From the NCBI GenBank assembly GCA_949775045.1, contig OX459103.1:12198605-12262604 (forward strand): a stretch of 64,000 nucleotides of DNA, given 5' to 3'. The notes beneath the pieces are model-generated. The model did no database searches. It had not been told where the DNA came from and saw nothing but the letters and a program-made list of their open reading frames with translations. This DNA comes from Metridium senile. Lineage: Eukaryota; Cnidaria; Anthozoa; Actiniaria; Metridiidae. Shown piece after piece: positions 55,941-64,000 of the stretch. A program made the position numbers and the translations under genes. Every line of letters starts with the position of its first letter. Position 1 is the stretch's first letter.

Positions 55941-57042
55941 AAGCATGAAATTATTATAGTGTGGATAATTAATTACACTTTATTTAAAGCTGATGCGAAG
56001 AAACTATAAAAACGTCTACAAAAAAAGAACCTTATAAAAGTTATTTATATATCACATTCTCAAAGCTATGAGCACTTTTTAAAACAAGCAAATATAGCTG
56101 GGATTGGCCTTATTTTTGACTGGGAAAATGGGACAATAGAAAGTGGGAATGGGATTGAAAACTTGGGCAAAACTGATATAAACTGGATTCGGACGACCTC
56201 CCCTTCAGGAACCTCTATTGAATAGACATCTTCAATTCTGTATAAGTTTTTGGGATCTGTTCGGGTAATGTACAGATCTACTATACAATCTATCAAGAAT
56301 ATTTGTCAATCGCAATTTAAATAAAGCAACTTCTAGTAAACTTTTATTGATACATGATACAAATATAATATTATTAATTAATGTTTCATTTCAGACTTAC
56401 AACAATTAGAGTGGTTTTCATTGGATTGTGAAACAATTAATAATCCAGTGCCATGCCTAATAGTCATATTCCAACAGAAGGATATGGTCTCTATTAGCTT
56501 AGTAACTATTTCACACTCTGATGAAAATCACTCTTATGTAAGTTGTGTAAGATTTAAGATATATCAGAATCATTGTAGTTATTAAATATTATTGCTTCAG
56601 GTTGACATAAATGTAAAAAGATAATGGAAAAATAGGGCAGTTATCGTCATTAAGCTCATGGTTATGTGATATATATCACATAACCCCTCGCTTCAGGCCG
56701 ATAGCCATTTAGTAATAATAATATTATATTATATTCTAAATATTATAGCTTTATCAACTTACATGTCAATTAATGAACATTTATTGCATACCCCATATCA
56801 TTTGGGAAGTATGTAAAGAAAATATGAACTTTATTACTCAATATTCCATCATAAAATGTAAATAAACATGGCCATCTAAACACTTTTGTCTCCCACATAT
56901 AGTTAATCAGGACTTGCTTAAATAGAATTACCATATAACTAAGCTAACCACATCAGTGATTATACTGAGTCATATGAATTGACTACTCAAAACTTCTAAG
57001 AAAATATGTTGACAAAGTTACAAGAATTACAATGTCTTGAGT
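55941..57042. other. Intergenic with one hairpin element
   Basis: Holds the hairpin at 56407-56535 and a short palindrome 'GTTATGTGATATATATCACATAAC' region near 56660-56685. The frame 56066-56296 has no motif. Confidence 0.5.
56407..56535. mobile_element. Hairpin MITE with AGAGTGGTTTTCATT ends
   Basis: AGAGTGGTTTTCATTGGATT is mirrored, with a few changes, by CTGATGAAAATCACTCTTA; both arms continue to 'GTGAAA'. About 130 bp. Confidence 0.6.
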
Positions 57043-57124
57043 AGCCTGCGTAAACAGACCCTTCATATTAGTGCTTGAAATGTCTCCTGCGAACGTCTTG
57101 AGCGCTAATAAGTTTACGCCGGCT
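57043..57124. mobile_element. Short hairpin MITE
   Basis: AGCCTGCGTAAAC is answered by GTTTACGCCGGCT, with an inner pair ATTAGTGCT/AGCGCTAAT. Confidence 0.5.
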
Positions 57125-57139
57125 TTGTCTTAAGTGACT

Positions 57140-58941
57140 TCATTCAAACTCTATTCCTTCTCCGCCATCACTACTATTGTCACCACTACTTTCATTCTTG
57201 TCTTCACTATCCTCCTCTTCTTCATCAGCATCAGCATCATCATCATCATCACTGTCCTTGATTTTTTCATTATTAGTAAATTTATTATACATTTCTGCTG
57301 GAGCAAATCCTGGGTCTTCATACCCCAACATCTCATCATTTGTGGTGTCGTCTTCTTCTTCTTCTTCATCATCATCATCAGCATCAAGTAAAAGTTCTTC
57401 CATGGCCTCAAGAAATGGAATTGTCGAACTGAAAAAGAAAAATGCTAATGTACATGTACTGAAATACTGGTATGGTCCTAAAGTGTTGATAGCATGATTT
57501 AGACAATCAAAAATAAAATCAATAAAATCAGACAAGTAGCAAATCATGAGGGCCTTCCCATGCTGTTAAGCAGATCAAATTTTCATAAGCCCCCCCCTCC
57601 CCCCAAACAGGGTATGTAAATTTCGAGTGACCCCCTTATTTACTCATGATTTTGTTGATGACCCCCCCCCCCCCCCCCCCCCCTTCACCACCTGTCCCAC
57701 CACCGATTATAAGATGATTTCCTTGATAACACCGGATTCTTTGCGATGGATGCTGTTCCAGCAATAGGGCAATTTTTGGACTCAATTTAACTCACAGTAG
57801 TAACAGTATATTTAACACTAAGTGTACTGTTAATGCTTATATTATTAAAATATAATGAAAGTGACATTTTTTTTCTAAAAAACAAAAAAGGAGAACATCT
57901 CTTTAGTTTTCAAATCTTATAGTTGTAAATTTACCCACCTGTAACTCATGGCACCCCAGTAAAGTATTTATAAAAAAGTTTGACCCCCCTCTTGTCAATC
58001 TGAAATAGCTTTGACCCCCCCTTTTTTTCCCTTCCCCCCCCTCTACATAAATAATGACCGGTCCCTAAGTATATTCTGTATGTTTTTTTTTAATGAAAAA
58101 TCGATGGTTTGATAGTAAAATTTTAGAAAACTGTTCTTGTGTGACCTTGAAACTATATGCACATTGGTGTTAACAGATTAGTGTCAACATTCAGCTAGGC
58201 TAGATTCACGAAAACATGCGATCTTTAGCTCGCTGTTTGGATGTCACACGTTTCAACATATGATAAAAAATTTCATATTTGCACATTACATTGCACCAAT
58301 AAATATTACCTCCAAAAACTAATAGAAGTGATCTATTTTTGCCGGTGCGCATACTACAAGCTTCGATGTGGCAATTATATAATCAACAATTTAACTACTA
58401 GAATCGTGGTATCGATAAACTATGAGTACTATGGCATTTTCACTTACTCTGATCGAAATGTGTTGACAAATCCAAATTTCTTTATCTTGCAATAACGGCA
58501 AGTTTTCTGGCATCGCCAACACCTTGGTCGAAGTCGTGTGCTGACTCGATCCAATGCCTCGTCATAGCTTTGACGACATTCATGAAGTGTGTCAGGAATT
58601 CGTGGACCATAATTTTCCCTTATATGATCTTTGGACTTCCATAGTTGTATTCTTGAAGAGACCATCTGCAACAACTCTTTTGTTGGATCTCTTCCTGGCT
58701 GCCAATTGCCCAAACGCACCTCTGTCAGAGAATCAAACAGGTCCTTTGTTTCCTGCTTAGCGCAGTTCAGCAAGTCACCGAAAAAAGCACATACCCCTTC
58801 GACTACGGGATCTCCACGAACTTTGTCTCTGGCCCTGAGCCCCGACTGTGAAGAGAACGAAAACACAGCGAGGTCCACCAATTCCATTATAGATTTTGGA
58901 AGACGTTTGGATGACGTTTTCACGGATGAAGCTTCAGCCAT
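57140..58941 (-). CDS. Unrecognised two-exon gene with CxxC-x3-CxxC motif and acidic tail
   Basis: Exon 1 is 58448-58941 (ATG at 58941, donor ATCAGA then GTAAGTG). Exon 2 is 57140-57428 (acceptor TTTCTTTTTCAG). Exon 1 ends two bases into a codon and exon 2 supplies the third, so the frame is kept and gives about 260 residues. Exon 1 is helical-looking and ends in CWRCQKTCRYCKIKK, a four-Cys zinc-binding motif. Exon 2 is dominated by Asp/Glu runs, as in many nuclear or chromatin-linked proteins. The intron (57429-58447) holds C homopolymers and no hidden exon that I can see. The gene is divergent from 59021, with 79 bp between start codons. I recognise no family. Read separately, exon 2 would be an acidic fragment without a start. 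Confidence 0.6.
57429..58447 (-). other. Inferred intron of the minus-strand gene
   Basis: Rich in C runs (57587-57605, 57661-57682, around 57983 and 58013-58041) and poly-T. No coding frame supported. Read on the minus strand these are long G tracts inside an intron. Confidence 0.5.
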
Positions 58942-59020
58942 TGTTTATATAATAAAACCAGTACTATGATCGCGGGAACGTTTGATGCCGTAGCAATGAC
59001 CGAGGTGCTCTGGGTACGAA
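58942..59020. promoter_or_regulatory. Bidirectional promoter region between divergent genes
   Basis: Only 79 bp part the two ATGs, so the leaders must be very short or the transcripts overlap. A TATATAA stretch lies at about 58947-58953. Two tiny upstream frames (ATGCCGTAG near 58984; ATGACCGAG... at 58995-59033, overlapping the start at 59021) precede the plus gene and could dampen its translation. Confidence 0.35.
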
Positions 59021-59668
59021 ATGCCGCTGGATGACATAATTCCTTCGAATACCGTATATCTAACACGTGGACTTTGCTTTTACGCAAAAGCCGAATTAGA
59101 TTATACCACGAACGTTATGCCCGCGAATAATCCGCTTGCTTTTTTACGGCCGCTGTACGACATTGCAGTATGGCAATTTTTGTTGATGCTGGGAGCTCGT
59201 CAAAGGACTGATGGTCGTCGAGTTCCATTCACTCTTAGGATGCACGAAGTCGTGGCAAGCTTCATGTGCAAATTGCTTGAAGCTAGAGCTTTCAGCCACT
59301 TAATGGAGAAGATGGCCACCGAAGACATCAAAAGAGTCACTGGTCATTGGGAAAAGGGCGAGAATCCAACTACGAATATAGTGGAATGGTGCCAAGATCA
59401 ATGGCGACGAAAAAACCCTTCCCTGCCAGATAGCAATGTAAAGTTGGATTCTGCCAACCCGATGTCCATAGTACCTCTCTTCACAGAGAAACCTATGCCA
59501 CTGTGCCATAATTGCGGTATACCCTGCCCAAACTGTAGGGATGAACTTGGGTTAACTATCCCAGTGGAGTTGCTGACAGCCCACTCTATACAAGAAAGCT
59601 CGAGGCTAACAGAAACTGGCGAAAACGACAATAGAGTAACAATGCGTCTGAGAAACAGAGACACCTAA
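59021..59668 (+). CDS. Unrecognised 215-aa protein with CxxC-x3-CxxC motif
   Basis: ATG at 59021, stop TAA at 59666-59668, one exon, even base use and no low complexity, which supports real coding. N-terminal half is helical ('PLYDIAVWQFLLMLGARQR', 'MHEVVASFMCKLLEARAF'). Near residues 161-171 it has CHNCGIPCPNC, the same CxxC-x3-CxxC spacing as in the divergent neighbour's CWRCQKTCRYC. The C-terminus is polar. The shared motif and back-to-back layout suggest the two products may act together or descend from one module. No enzyme motif or known family seen. A MITE copy starts 135 bp after the stop. Confidence 0.6.
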   Translation: MPLDDIIPSNTVYLTRGLCFYAKAELDYTTNVMPANNPLAFLRPLYDIAVWQFLLMLGARQRTDGRRVPFTLRMHEVVASFMCKLLEARAFSHLMEKMATEDIKRVTGHWEKGENPTTNIVEWCQDQWRRKNPSLPDSNVKLDSANPMSIVPLFTEKPMPLCHNCGIPCPNCRDELGLTIPVELLTAHSIQESSRLTETGENDNRVTMRLRNRDT

Positions 59669-59802
59669 GAATAACAAAGAACTATATACTGTTGCTGAAA
59701 CGCAACCTTTTTATTTTAAATTTCGCATGTTGCTGTTTGCTGCCGGTCATATTAGAAAACTCTATTGTGTATATATTCGTGTGATTCCGTGGAAAACAAA
59801 AC

Positions 59803-59980
59803 ACATTTTGAGTTGTAGCGAACTACGTGGTTCGTTACAAAGACATATTTTGAGTTGTCGCGAACTGTGTGTTTCAAAGCATGGACTATAGGCCATATTT
59901 TTAAACACACAGTTCGCGTCAACTCAAAGTGTGTCTTTTTAACAAACACCACAGTTTGCGTTAACTAAGAATGTGTTTTA
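59803..59980. mobile_element. MITE, GAGTTGxCGCGAACTGTGTG family, copy 2
   Basis: Nearly identical to 54911-55085 and in the same direction; the two copies bracket the divergent gene pair and 4.7 kb of DNA. Confidence 0.7.
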
Positions 59981-60093
59981 CAATACCATTGAGATAATAA
60001 TAATAATTGGATCCGCATCGAGTTGGATTCATATTCATATATATTGTCGAGGAGTAAAATTAAGCATTTTTACAGTATTATTTTAGCATTTAA

Positions 60094-60272
60094 TGATAAC
60101 AAACGCACGCAACATTGTTGCTTCAACATGTCGGACCCGTTTGAACACCCTGTTGGATGATGTTGGATGAAACTCATCCAACATTTCTTTTGTTTTCGTG
60201 TTCAACAAACCGTATAGCAACAATGTTGATGTTGATGTTGGCCAACAATGTTGCGTGCGTTTGCTCGGGCCT
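60094..60272. mobile_element. TTAA-flanked MITE, AACATTGTTG family
   Basis: CAAACGCACGCAACATTGTT (60100 on) is mirrored exactly at the right end, over 21 bp. TTAA flanks both sides (60090-60093, 60273-60276). The right tip reads GCTCGGGCCT; the left tip is changed to TGATAA. The interior repeats 'TGTTGGATGA' and 'GTTGATGTTG'. Confidence 0.7.
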
Positions 60273-60295
60273 TTAAAGTCACGTAACAACGGTAT

Positions 60296-60858
60296 TGTTA
60301 AGAGAGGAAAATAACAATATTTTCGGTCATGTTAATTTGTCATTTAGAACACAGATATTTTAGTAAAACATAACATTAACATGTTATCGGCTGACCTTAC
60401 TAAGCGATACGATAAACAAGTGTTTTAACAATTATCTAGCTAATTGCCGATAAGCAGATAATAAGCCTCACGCATCGAAACACAGTTCGACTGTTTTGTG
60501 ATACATTTATATTCAGAGAATCTTAGTTACTTTTGGTAAGAGTATTCCTCTTACTAATAATTATGATCTATAATCTCATAGCAATTACTTTTCAGTCATT
60601 ATATTTAAGTCCATATATCATCAACACATTGTGTTCAACCACACAAACTATTCTAGAAATAACCTAAGATAATTGACAGGTATATCGAATGTTGATTACG
60701 AAGTTGCATTGTATAGTTAGTATAAATACAGGTCACACTGCCTTGTAACTTCACCCCCTCTCGATCACCGATCACAACCACGATCGCAAGTACACAACCA
60801 ACTGAATTGTCTTCAATAAAGAACCGATACCAGCACTACCTGAGCAGTCCTTTTAACA
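60296..60858 (+). repeat. 5' LTR of a Ty3/gypsy element
   Basis: 563 bp from TGTTAAGAGAGG to CTTTTAACA; the tips TGTTAA/TTAACA are inverted copies. A TATA box (TATAAATA, 60721-60728) and an AATAAA signal (60815-60820) are in the expected order. The 3' LTR is outside the window, so the borders rest on the tips, the primer site and the promoter signals. Confidence 0.75.
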
Positions 60859-61185
60859 CTGGTGGACAACCCTGGTAAAGAAGAACAGTTCAAAGAAGAG
60901 ACAGGTATGAGAATTGCAATGTAGTTATCGTAGAAGCCTCAACAATGATTACCAACATTTTGTTTTAACTCGCATTCTAAAAGTATTCAACGTAATGAAT
61001 TGTTTTTCATGTAAGCAAAATTTTACAAATTATGTACCATGTCTTGCTTTACGCATAATTTTTTTTCTAACTGAGTTATAATAATAATACACTTAACAAA
61101 CCACAACAATTTTTTTTCCATCGTGTCGAAACCACACACCCGTAGTTTAATTAGAACACGGCTCTGTAAGTCGTGTACACCTAAA
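60859..61185 (+). other. Leader of the gypsy element
   Basis: Non-coding leader between primer site and gag. The frame reaching back to 61123 begins with GTG and is not counted. Confidence 0.6.
60860..60877 (+). other. Primer-binding site of the gypsy element
   Basis: TGGTGGACAACCCTGG starts two bases after the LTR end, as expected for priming by the 3' CCA end of a tRNA. Which tRNA is not determined. Confidence 0.6.
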
Positions 61186-62331
61186 ATGGTGTCTGTTAAT
61201 GATTTGAAAGAACTCCAAGAGGAGATGAGTAAAATGTTCGACCACTCATTCGAAGGGATTAAAACCGCCCTTCAAGCAAACCAGCAGAGTAATGCGCGCG
61301 ACATTGAAACATTACAAAACACAATTAATCACCTTGATGGGAATAATCACCCCACCCCAAAGGGATTTAGTTCACGCACACCAATATTCAAAGGCGAGGG
61401 TGACGACGCCATTAATTTCATAGAGCAATTTGAAATATATTCCAAATTTAGTAAATGGACCGAAGATCAGATGTTGCTAGCCTTTCCACTTTGTCTTTCG
61501 GGCACTGCGCGAATTTGGTACTCAGCATTAGACGACGATACGCATCGATCAATGAAAGATTTATGTGAGTTATTTGAAAAACGATTTTTGTCACCATCTG
61601 ATAATTTTATGCTTCGACAAAAGTTAAATAACCGTAAGCAATTGCCAAGTGAGTCTGTCGAATTATATTCAGCTGACATTCGTAGGAGGTGCCAACGCCT
61701 AAAATTGAACAAAAATGAACAATTGCATTATTTTGTGAATGGCCTCAAGCCTGAATTACAATCATTTGTTATTCTAAGTCAACCAAAAACACTCGAAGAG
61801 GCCGAACACTATGCACAAATAAAAAGCTCAGTGCCATCGCCAGCCAAATTCACCACACACGATGTGTTGGCTATTCAAAGAAATTTTATTGATGAATTAC
61901 AAGCTAAACAATTACTACCTAACCATGACAATATTTCAGCTGTACAACAACAACAGCCATTTTCTGATACTAGACCACCAAATGACGGCAGAACCGAAAT
62001 TCGTAAGATAATACAGGAGGAACTTAGAAATTTTAATCAGGTTTCTCGTCCTTATCAAAGTAATCACTACACACAGCGACCTTTCTATAGGCAAAATACG
62101 GCACGCCCAGCTATGTTTAACGCACGCGGTGATTTTGGATATCGAGACTCCCGCACAACAACAGGTCAAATTATTTGTCACAATTGCAAACGCGTAGGAC
62201 ATCATTTTCGAAATTGTCGTGAACGCGTCGATCCGCGCCTTCCGCGCAGGAATTTTGATTCAAATAGACCATCTAGTAGACAGATGTTTCGTTCTCAAAA
62301 TTCACCTAATTACACACAGGGAAACCGCTAA
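61186..62331 (+). CDS. gag: Ty3/gypsy Gag
   Basis: 381 residues from the ATG at 61186 (AAAATGG context) to TAA at 62329-62331. It forms the particle coat that packages element RNA. Seen: coiled-coil-like start, a retrotrans_gag core ('LCLSGTARIWYSALDDD', 'ELFEKRFLSPSDNFMLRQKL', 'LYSADIRRRCQRL', 'HYFVNGLKPELQSFV'), a Gln/Pro/Arg-rich linker, and one CCHC zinc knuckle (CHNCKRVGHHFRNC) near the C-terminus. The last codons carry a -1 slippery heptamer, so part of the product is extended into Pol. Intact. Confidence 0.93.
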   Translation: MVSVNDLKELQEEMSKMFDHSFEGIKTALQANQQSNARDIETLQNTINHLDGNNHPTPKGFSSRTPIFKGEGDDAINFIEQFEIYSKFSKWTEDQMLLAFPLCLSGTARIWYSALDDDTHRSMKDLCELFEKRFLSPSDNFMLRQKLNNRKQLPSESVELYSADIRRRCQRLKLNKNEQLHYFVNGLKPELQSFVILSQPKTLEEAEHYAQIKSSVPSPAKFTTHDVLAIQRNFIDELQAKQLLPNHDNISAVQQQQPFSDTRPPNDGRTEIRKIIQEELRNFNQVSRPYQSNHYTQRPFYRQNTARPAMFNARGDFGYRDSRTTTGQIICHNCKRVGHHFRNCRERVDPRLPRRNFDSNRPSSRQMFRSQNSPNYTQGNR

Positions 62332-64000
62332 GGTCTCACGATCGCCCGGAAGCTTGTGAGACCGCAGTTACTTCTGTAAATTGCTCTGTTAGTAGCCATA
62401 ATAATCCTAACAATCATAGTAATACATGTCTATTACATAGTTCACGAGAGAATAATACATCACACACGTCACAAACGCATCCACTCCTGAGTGAAAATAA
62501 GTATGACACCCAATGTCATGATAATAGCAATGAAGAAACCGAGAAAACAGGTTCATTTTCTCACGCAAATAGTGTATTTCCGGACACTATAGCTAATAGT
62601 CCTTCACCAAACATTTTAAACAGCGACACACATGATAGGAATGAAACAATTATGAATGATACTCAGCAAACAGTTCACAATAACGATAATGATAATTTCC
62701 ATCCTACCAATAACAGCAATGATATTCATAACGATGATGATGACGTTACTAATGATATCGATAGCAATGATAATACTAATGATGTCGAAAGTGAAGGTGA
62801 TCAGAATGACGATGTTGATAATGAAGCCAGTCTTAATGATAATAATATTCTTGATAACATTACACATCATAACACTAATGATGATGTCGAATCAATTAAC
62901 GTCTGTCCCACATTATCAGATGTTGATTTTCATCCAACCGCTGACCACCATGTCGACTTAATTAACCAAAGTAATGATGTCTTTCACGTGCTAACTATAT
63001 CAGATAGCATCACACCACATGTCAAAGTACATGTATTACATGAAAACGAAATAGATGTCACAGATGTCACGCATCCACCTAGCGTGCATAGCCATGATGA
63101 CATATCAGATAATATCTTAAGTATAAGTAGGTTCGATACTATAACAGAGGTTCAATCTATCATAGCACCAATACATTTGAAGTCAATTAAGCCACAAGTA
63201 ACGATTAAAAAGAGCTATTGCTCATGTTTTTCAATTATGTATTTTATGTTTTTCTTTTTTTCTTGCATGATGAATTTTTTTAAGCCAATTTTTCAAATAC
63301 CTCGCAAAGGTTGCTCTCGTATCGTTAAATTAACGAAACAAATTTTACAGGATGGGTTACCTGTGGATTCTTTTTCTCAAGTATTAAAGAAAGATAATGT
63401 TATGAAATTACAATGTTTAAAACAAATTGATAGCAATGACAGGGATGATGTTTCCCCATGTATTAATAATGAAATAAATATGGACGAAAATTTAAATAGC
63501 GCAATGAACGCTCAAGTAAACGCAGTAACGTTTACAAATTTAACAAAGAATCTTACAATTAATGGCACAATAGCAGGGAAATCTTTCTTATTTCTTTGTG
63601 ATACTGGTGCAAGTCACAGTATTGTTAATTCAAAAGTTTATAATGTATTGCCAGAATTGATAAAACAACAGTTGACCGTAAATCCGACTAGCACGCTTCG
63701 GTCTGTCAACGGACAGAGTATCTCTGTATTAGGACAAACACAAGTCCCATTTGAAATTGATAATACAGTATATGAATTTAAGGCATTTATAGCCCACAAT
63801 ATAACTTACGATGTTATATTAGGAAATGATTTTCTACAACATTTTCATGCTGTAATAGATCTACATAATAGGTCGCTTTCTTTTAATACTCCAAGTGAGC
63901 CTCCATCCACACATCATCATTGTACCATCCATGCAGACCAAACATATATTTTGCCACCACAATCAGAGTCTCTTATATCAGATTATCACGGATTTCCATT
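62310..64000 (+). CDS. pol: Ty3/gypsy Pol, 5' part (runs off window)
   Basis: Open in the -1 frame relative to gag from 62310 to the window end, 563 codons, with no stop. It has no need of its own ATG; it is entered by frameshifting at 62319-62325. Order: about 300 residues rich in Asn, Asp, His and Ser; a hydrophobic segment at 63216-63281 (CFSIMYFMFFFFSCMMNFF); a basic/polar linker; then the retropepsin with LFLCDTGASHSIVNS (Asp codon at 63600) and the second signature VILGNDFLQ. Reverse transcriptase, RNase H and integrase should follow beyond the window. The long, low-complexity lead and membrane-like segment before the protease are unusual for gypsy Pol. Confidence 0.85.
62319..62363 (+). 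promoter_or_regulatory. -1 ribosomal frameshift signal between gag and pol
   Basis: The slippery heptamer G GGA AAC (62319-62325) is in the gag frame exactly as needed for the X XXY YYZ rule. After a 6-nt spacer that contains the gag stop comes a perfect 8-bp stem, GGTCTCAC (62332-62339) with GTGAGACC (62356-62363), around a 16-nt loop. The -1 frame is open on both sides. GGGAAAC is a known slippery heptamer in type D retroviruses. Confidence 0.9.

Noticed and set aside
57134..57497. Ser-rich and Phe/Ile-rich plus-strand frames opposite the acidic exon
   Set aside because: GAT/GAA-rich codon runs leave the opposite strand open; only the minus frame joins in phase to the upstream exon.
61123..61185. 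N-terminal 21 residues of the longest gag frame
   Set aside because: They start at GTG; the first ATG at 61186 has a good context and fits a gag start.
62656..62961. Ile/Met-rich 101-aa frame inside pol
   Set aside because: It is an off-frame reading of the Asn/Asp-rich part of the long pol frame, which is open for 563 codons.

Overview
The window looks like nuclear DNA of a cnidarian, most likely an anthozoan (coral or sea anemone). It is AT-rich, packed with small hairpin-forming DNA elements, GGAA and TTTC microsatellites and long G/C homopolymers. It carries BEL/Pao and Ty3/gypsy retrotransposons and a small tandem family of intronless-type class A receptors. The taxon is inferred from overall character; no marker gene fixes it.

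Positions 1-23,840 and 42,240-48,760 hold a tandem array of rhodopsin-class GPCR genes, all on the minus strand. Four intact coding exons lie at 6257-7135, 15178-16056, 21218-22102 and 43211-44089. Each has a strong splice acceptor just before its first Met. Each is followed upstream (rightwards) by a GGAA-rich intron and a repeated noncoding exon that ends in a GTAAG donor. The receptors are nearly identical in their membrane segments and differ mainly in the extracellular loops. The flanking DNA is duplicated with them (1-1860 matches 17231-19260; 12983-16350 matches 19006-22440). Many DNA elements have landed between units. Paralogous empty sites define some of them exactly, including two TTAA-flanked elements lying side by side at 8829-12978, one with inverted arms of about 980 bp.

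Positions 24,523-39,152 form a large inverted repeat with arms of about 865 bp. Near its centre sits a complete, very young BEL/Pao retrotransposon on the minus strand (27869-34997). Its 549-bp LTRs differ at one position by eye, it has an AAGCT target duplication, and it has one uninterrupted 1895-residue polyprotein frame.

Positions 48,771-60,290 hold a nested foldback element and a minus-strand zinc-finger exon (51493-51723). They also hold a plus-strand gene with a coding 30-bp minisatellite (52212-53423) and a decayed LINE 3' end with an ATT tail. A divergent pair of unrecognised genes follows, starting 79 bp apart (minus 57140-58941, two exons with matching splice phase; plus 59021-59668). 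Both encode a CxxC-x3-CxxC zinc motif.

Positions 60,296-64,000 are the 5' part of a Ty3/gypsy element: LTR, primer-binding site, gag, and a pol frame running off the window. Gag and pol are joined by a textbook -1 frameshift signal (GGGAAAC, 6-nt spacer, perfect 8-bp stem). The pol frame carries about 420 codons of Asn/Asp-rich sequence and a hydrophobic segment before the protease.

Homology calls rest on motif recognition alone. Similarities between repeats were judged by eye, not by alignment software.
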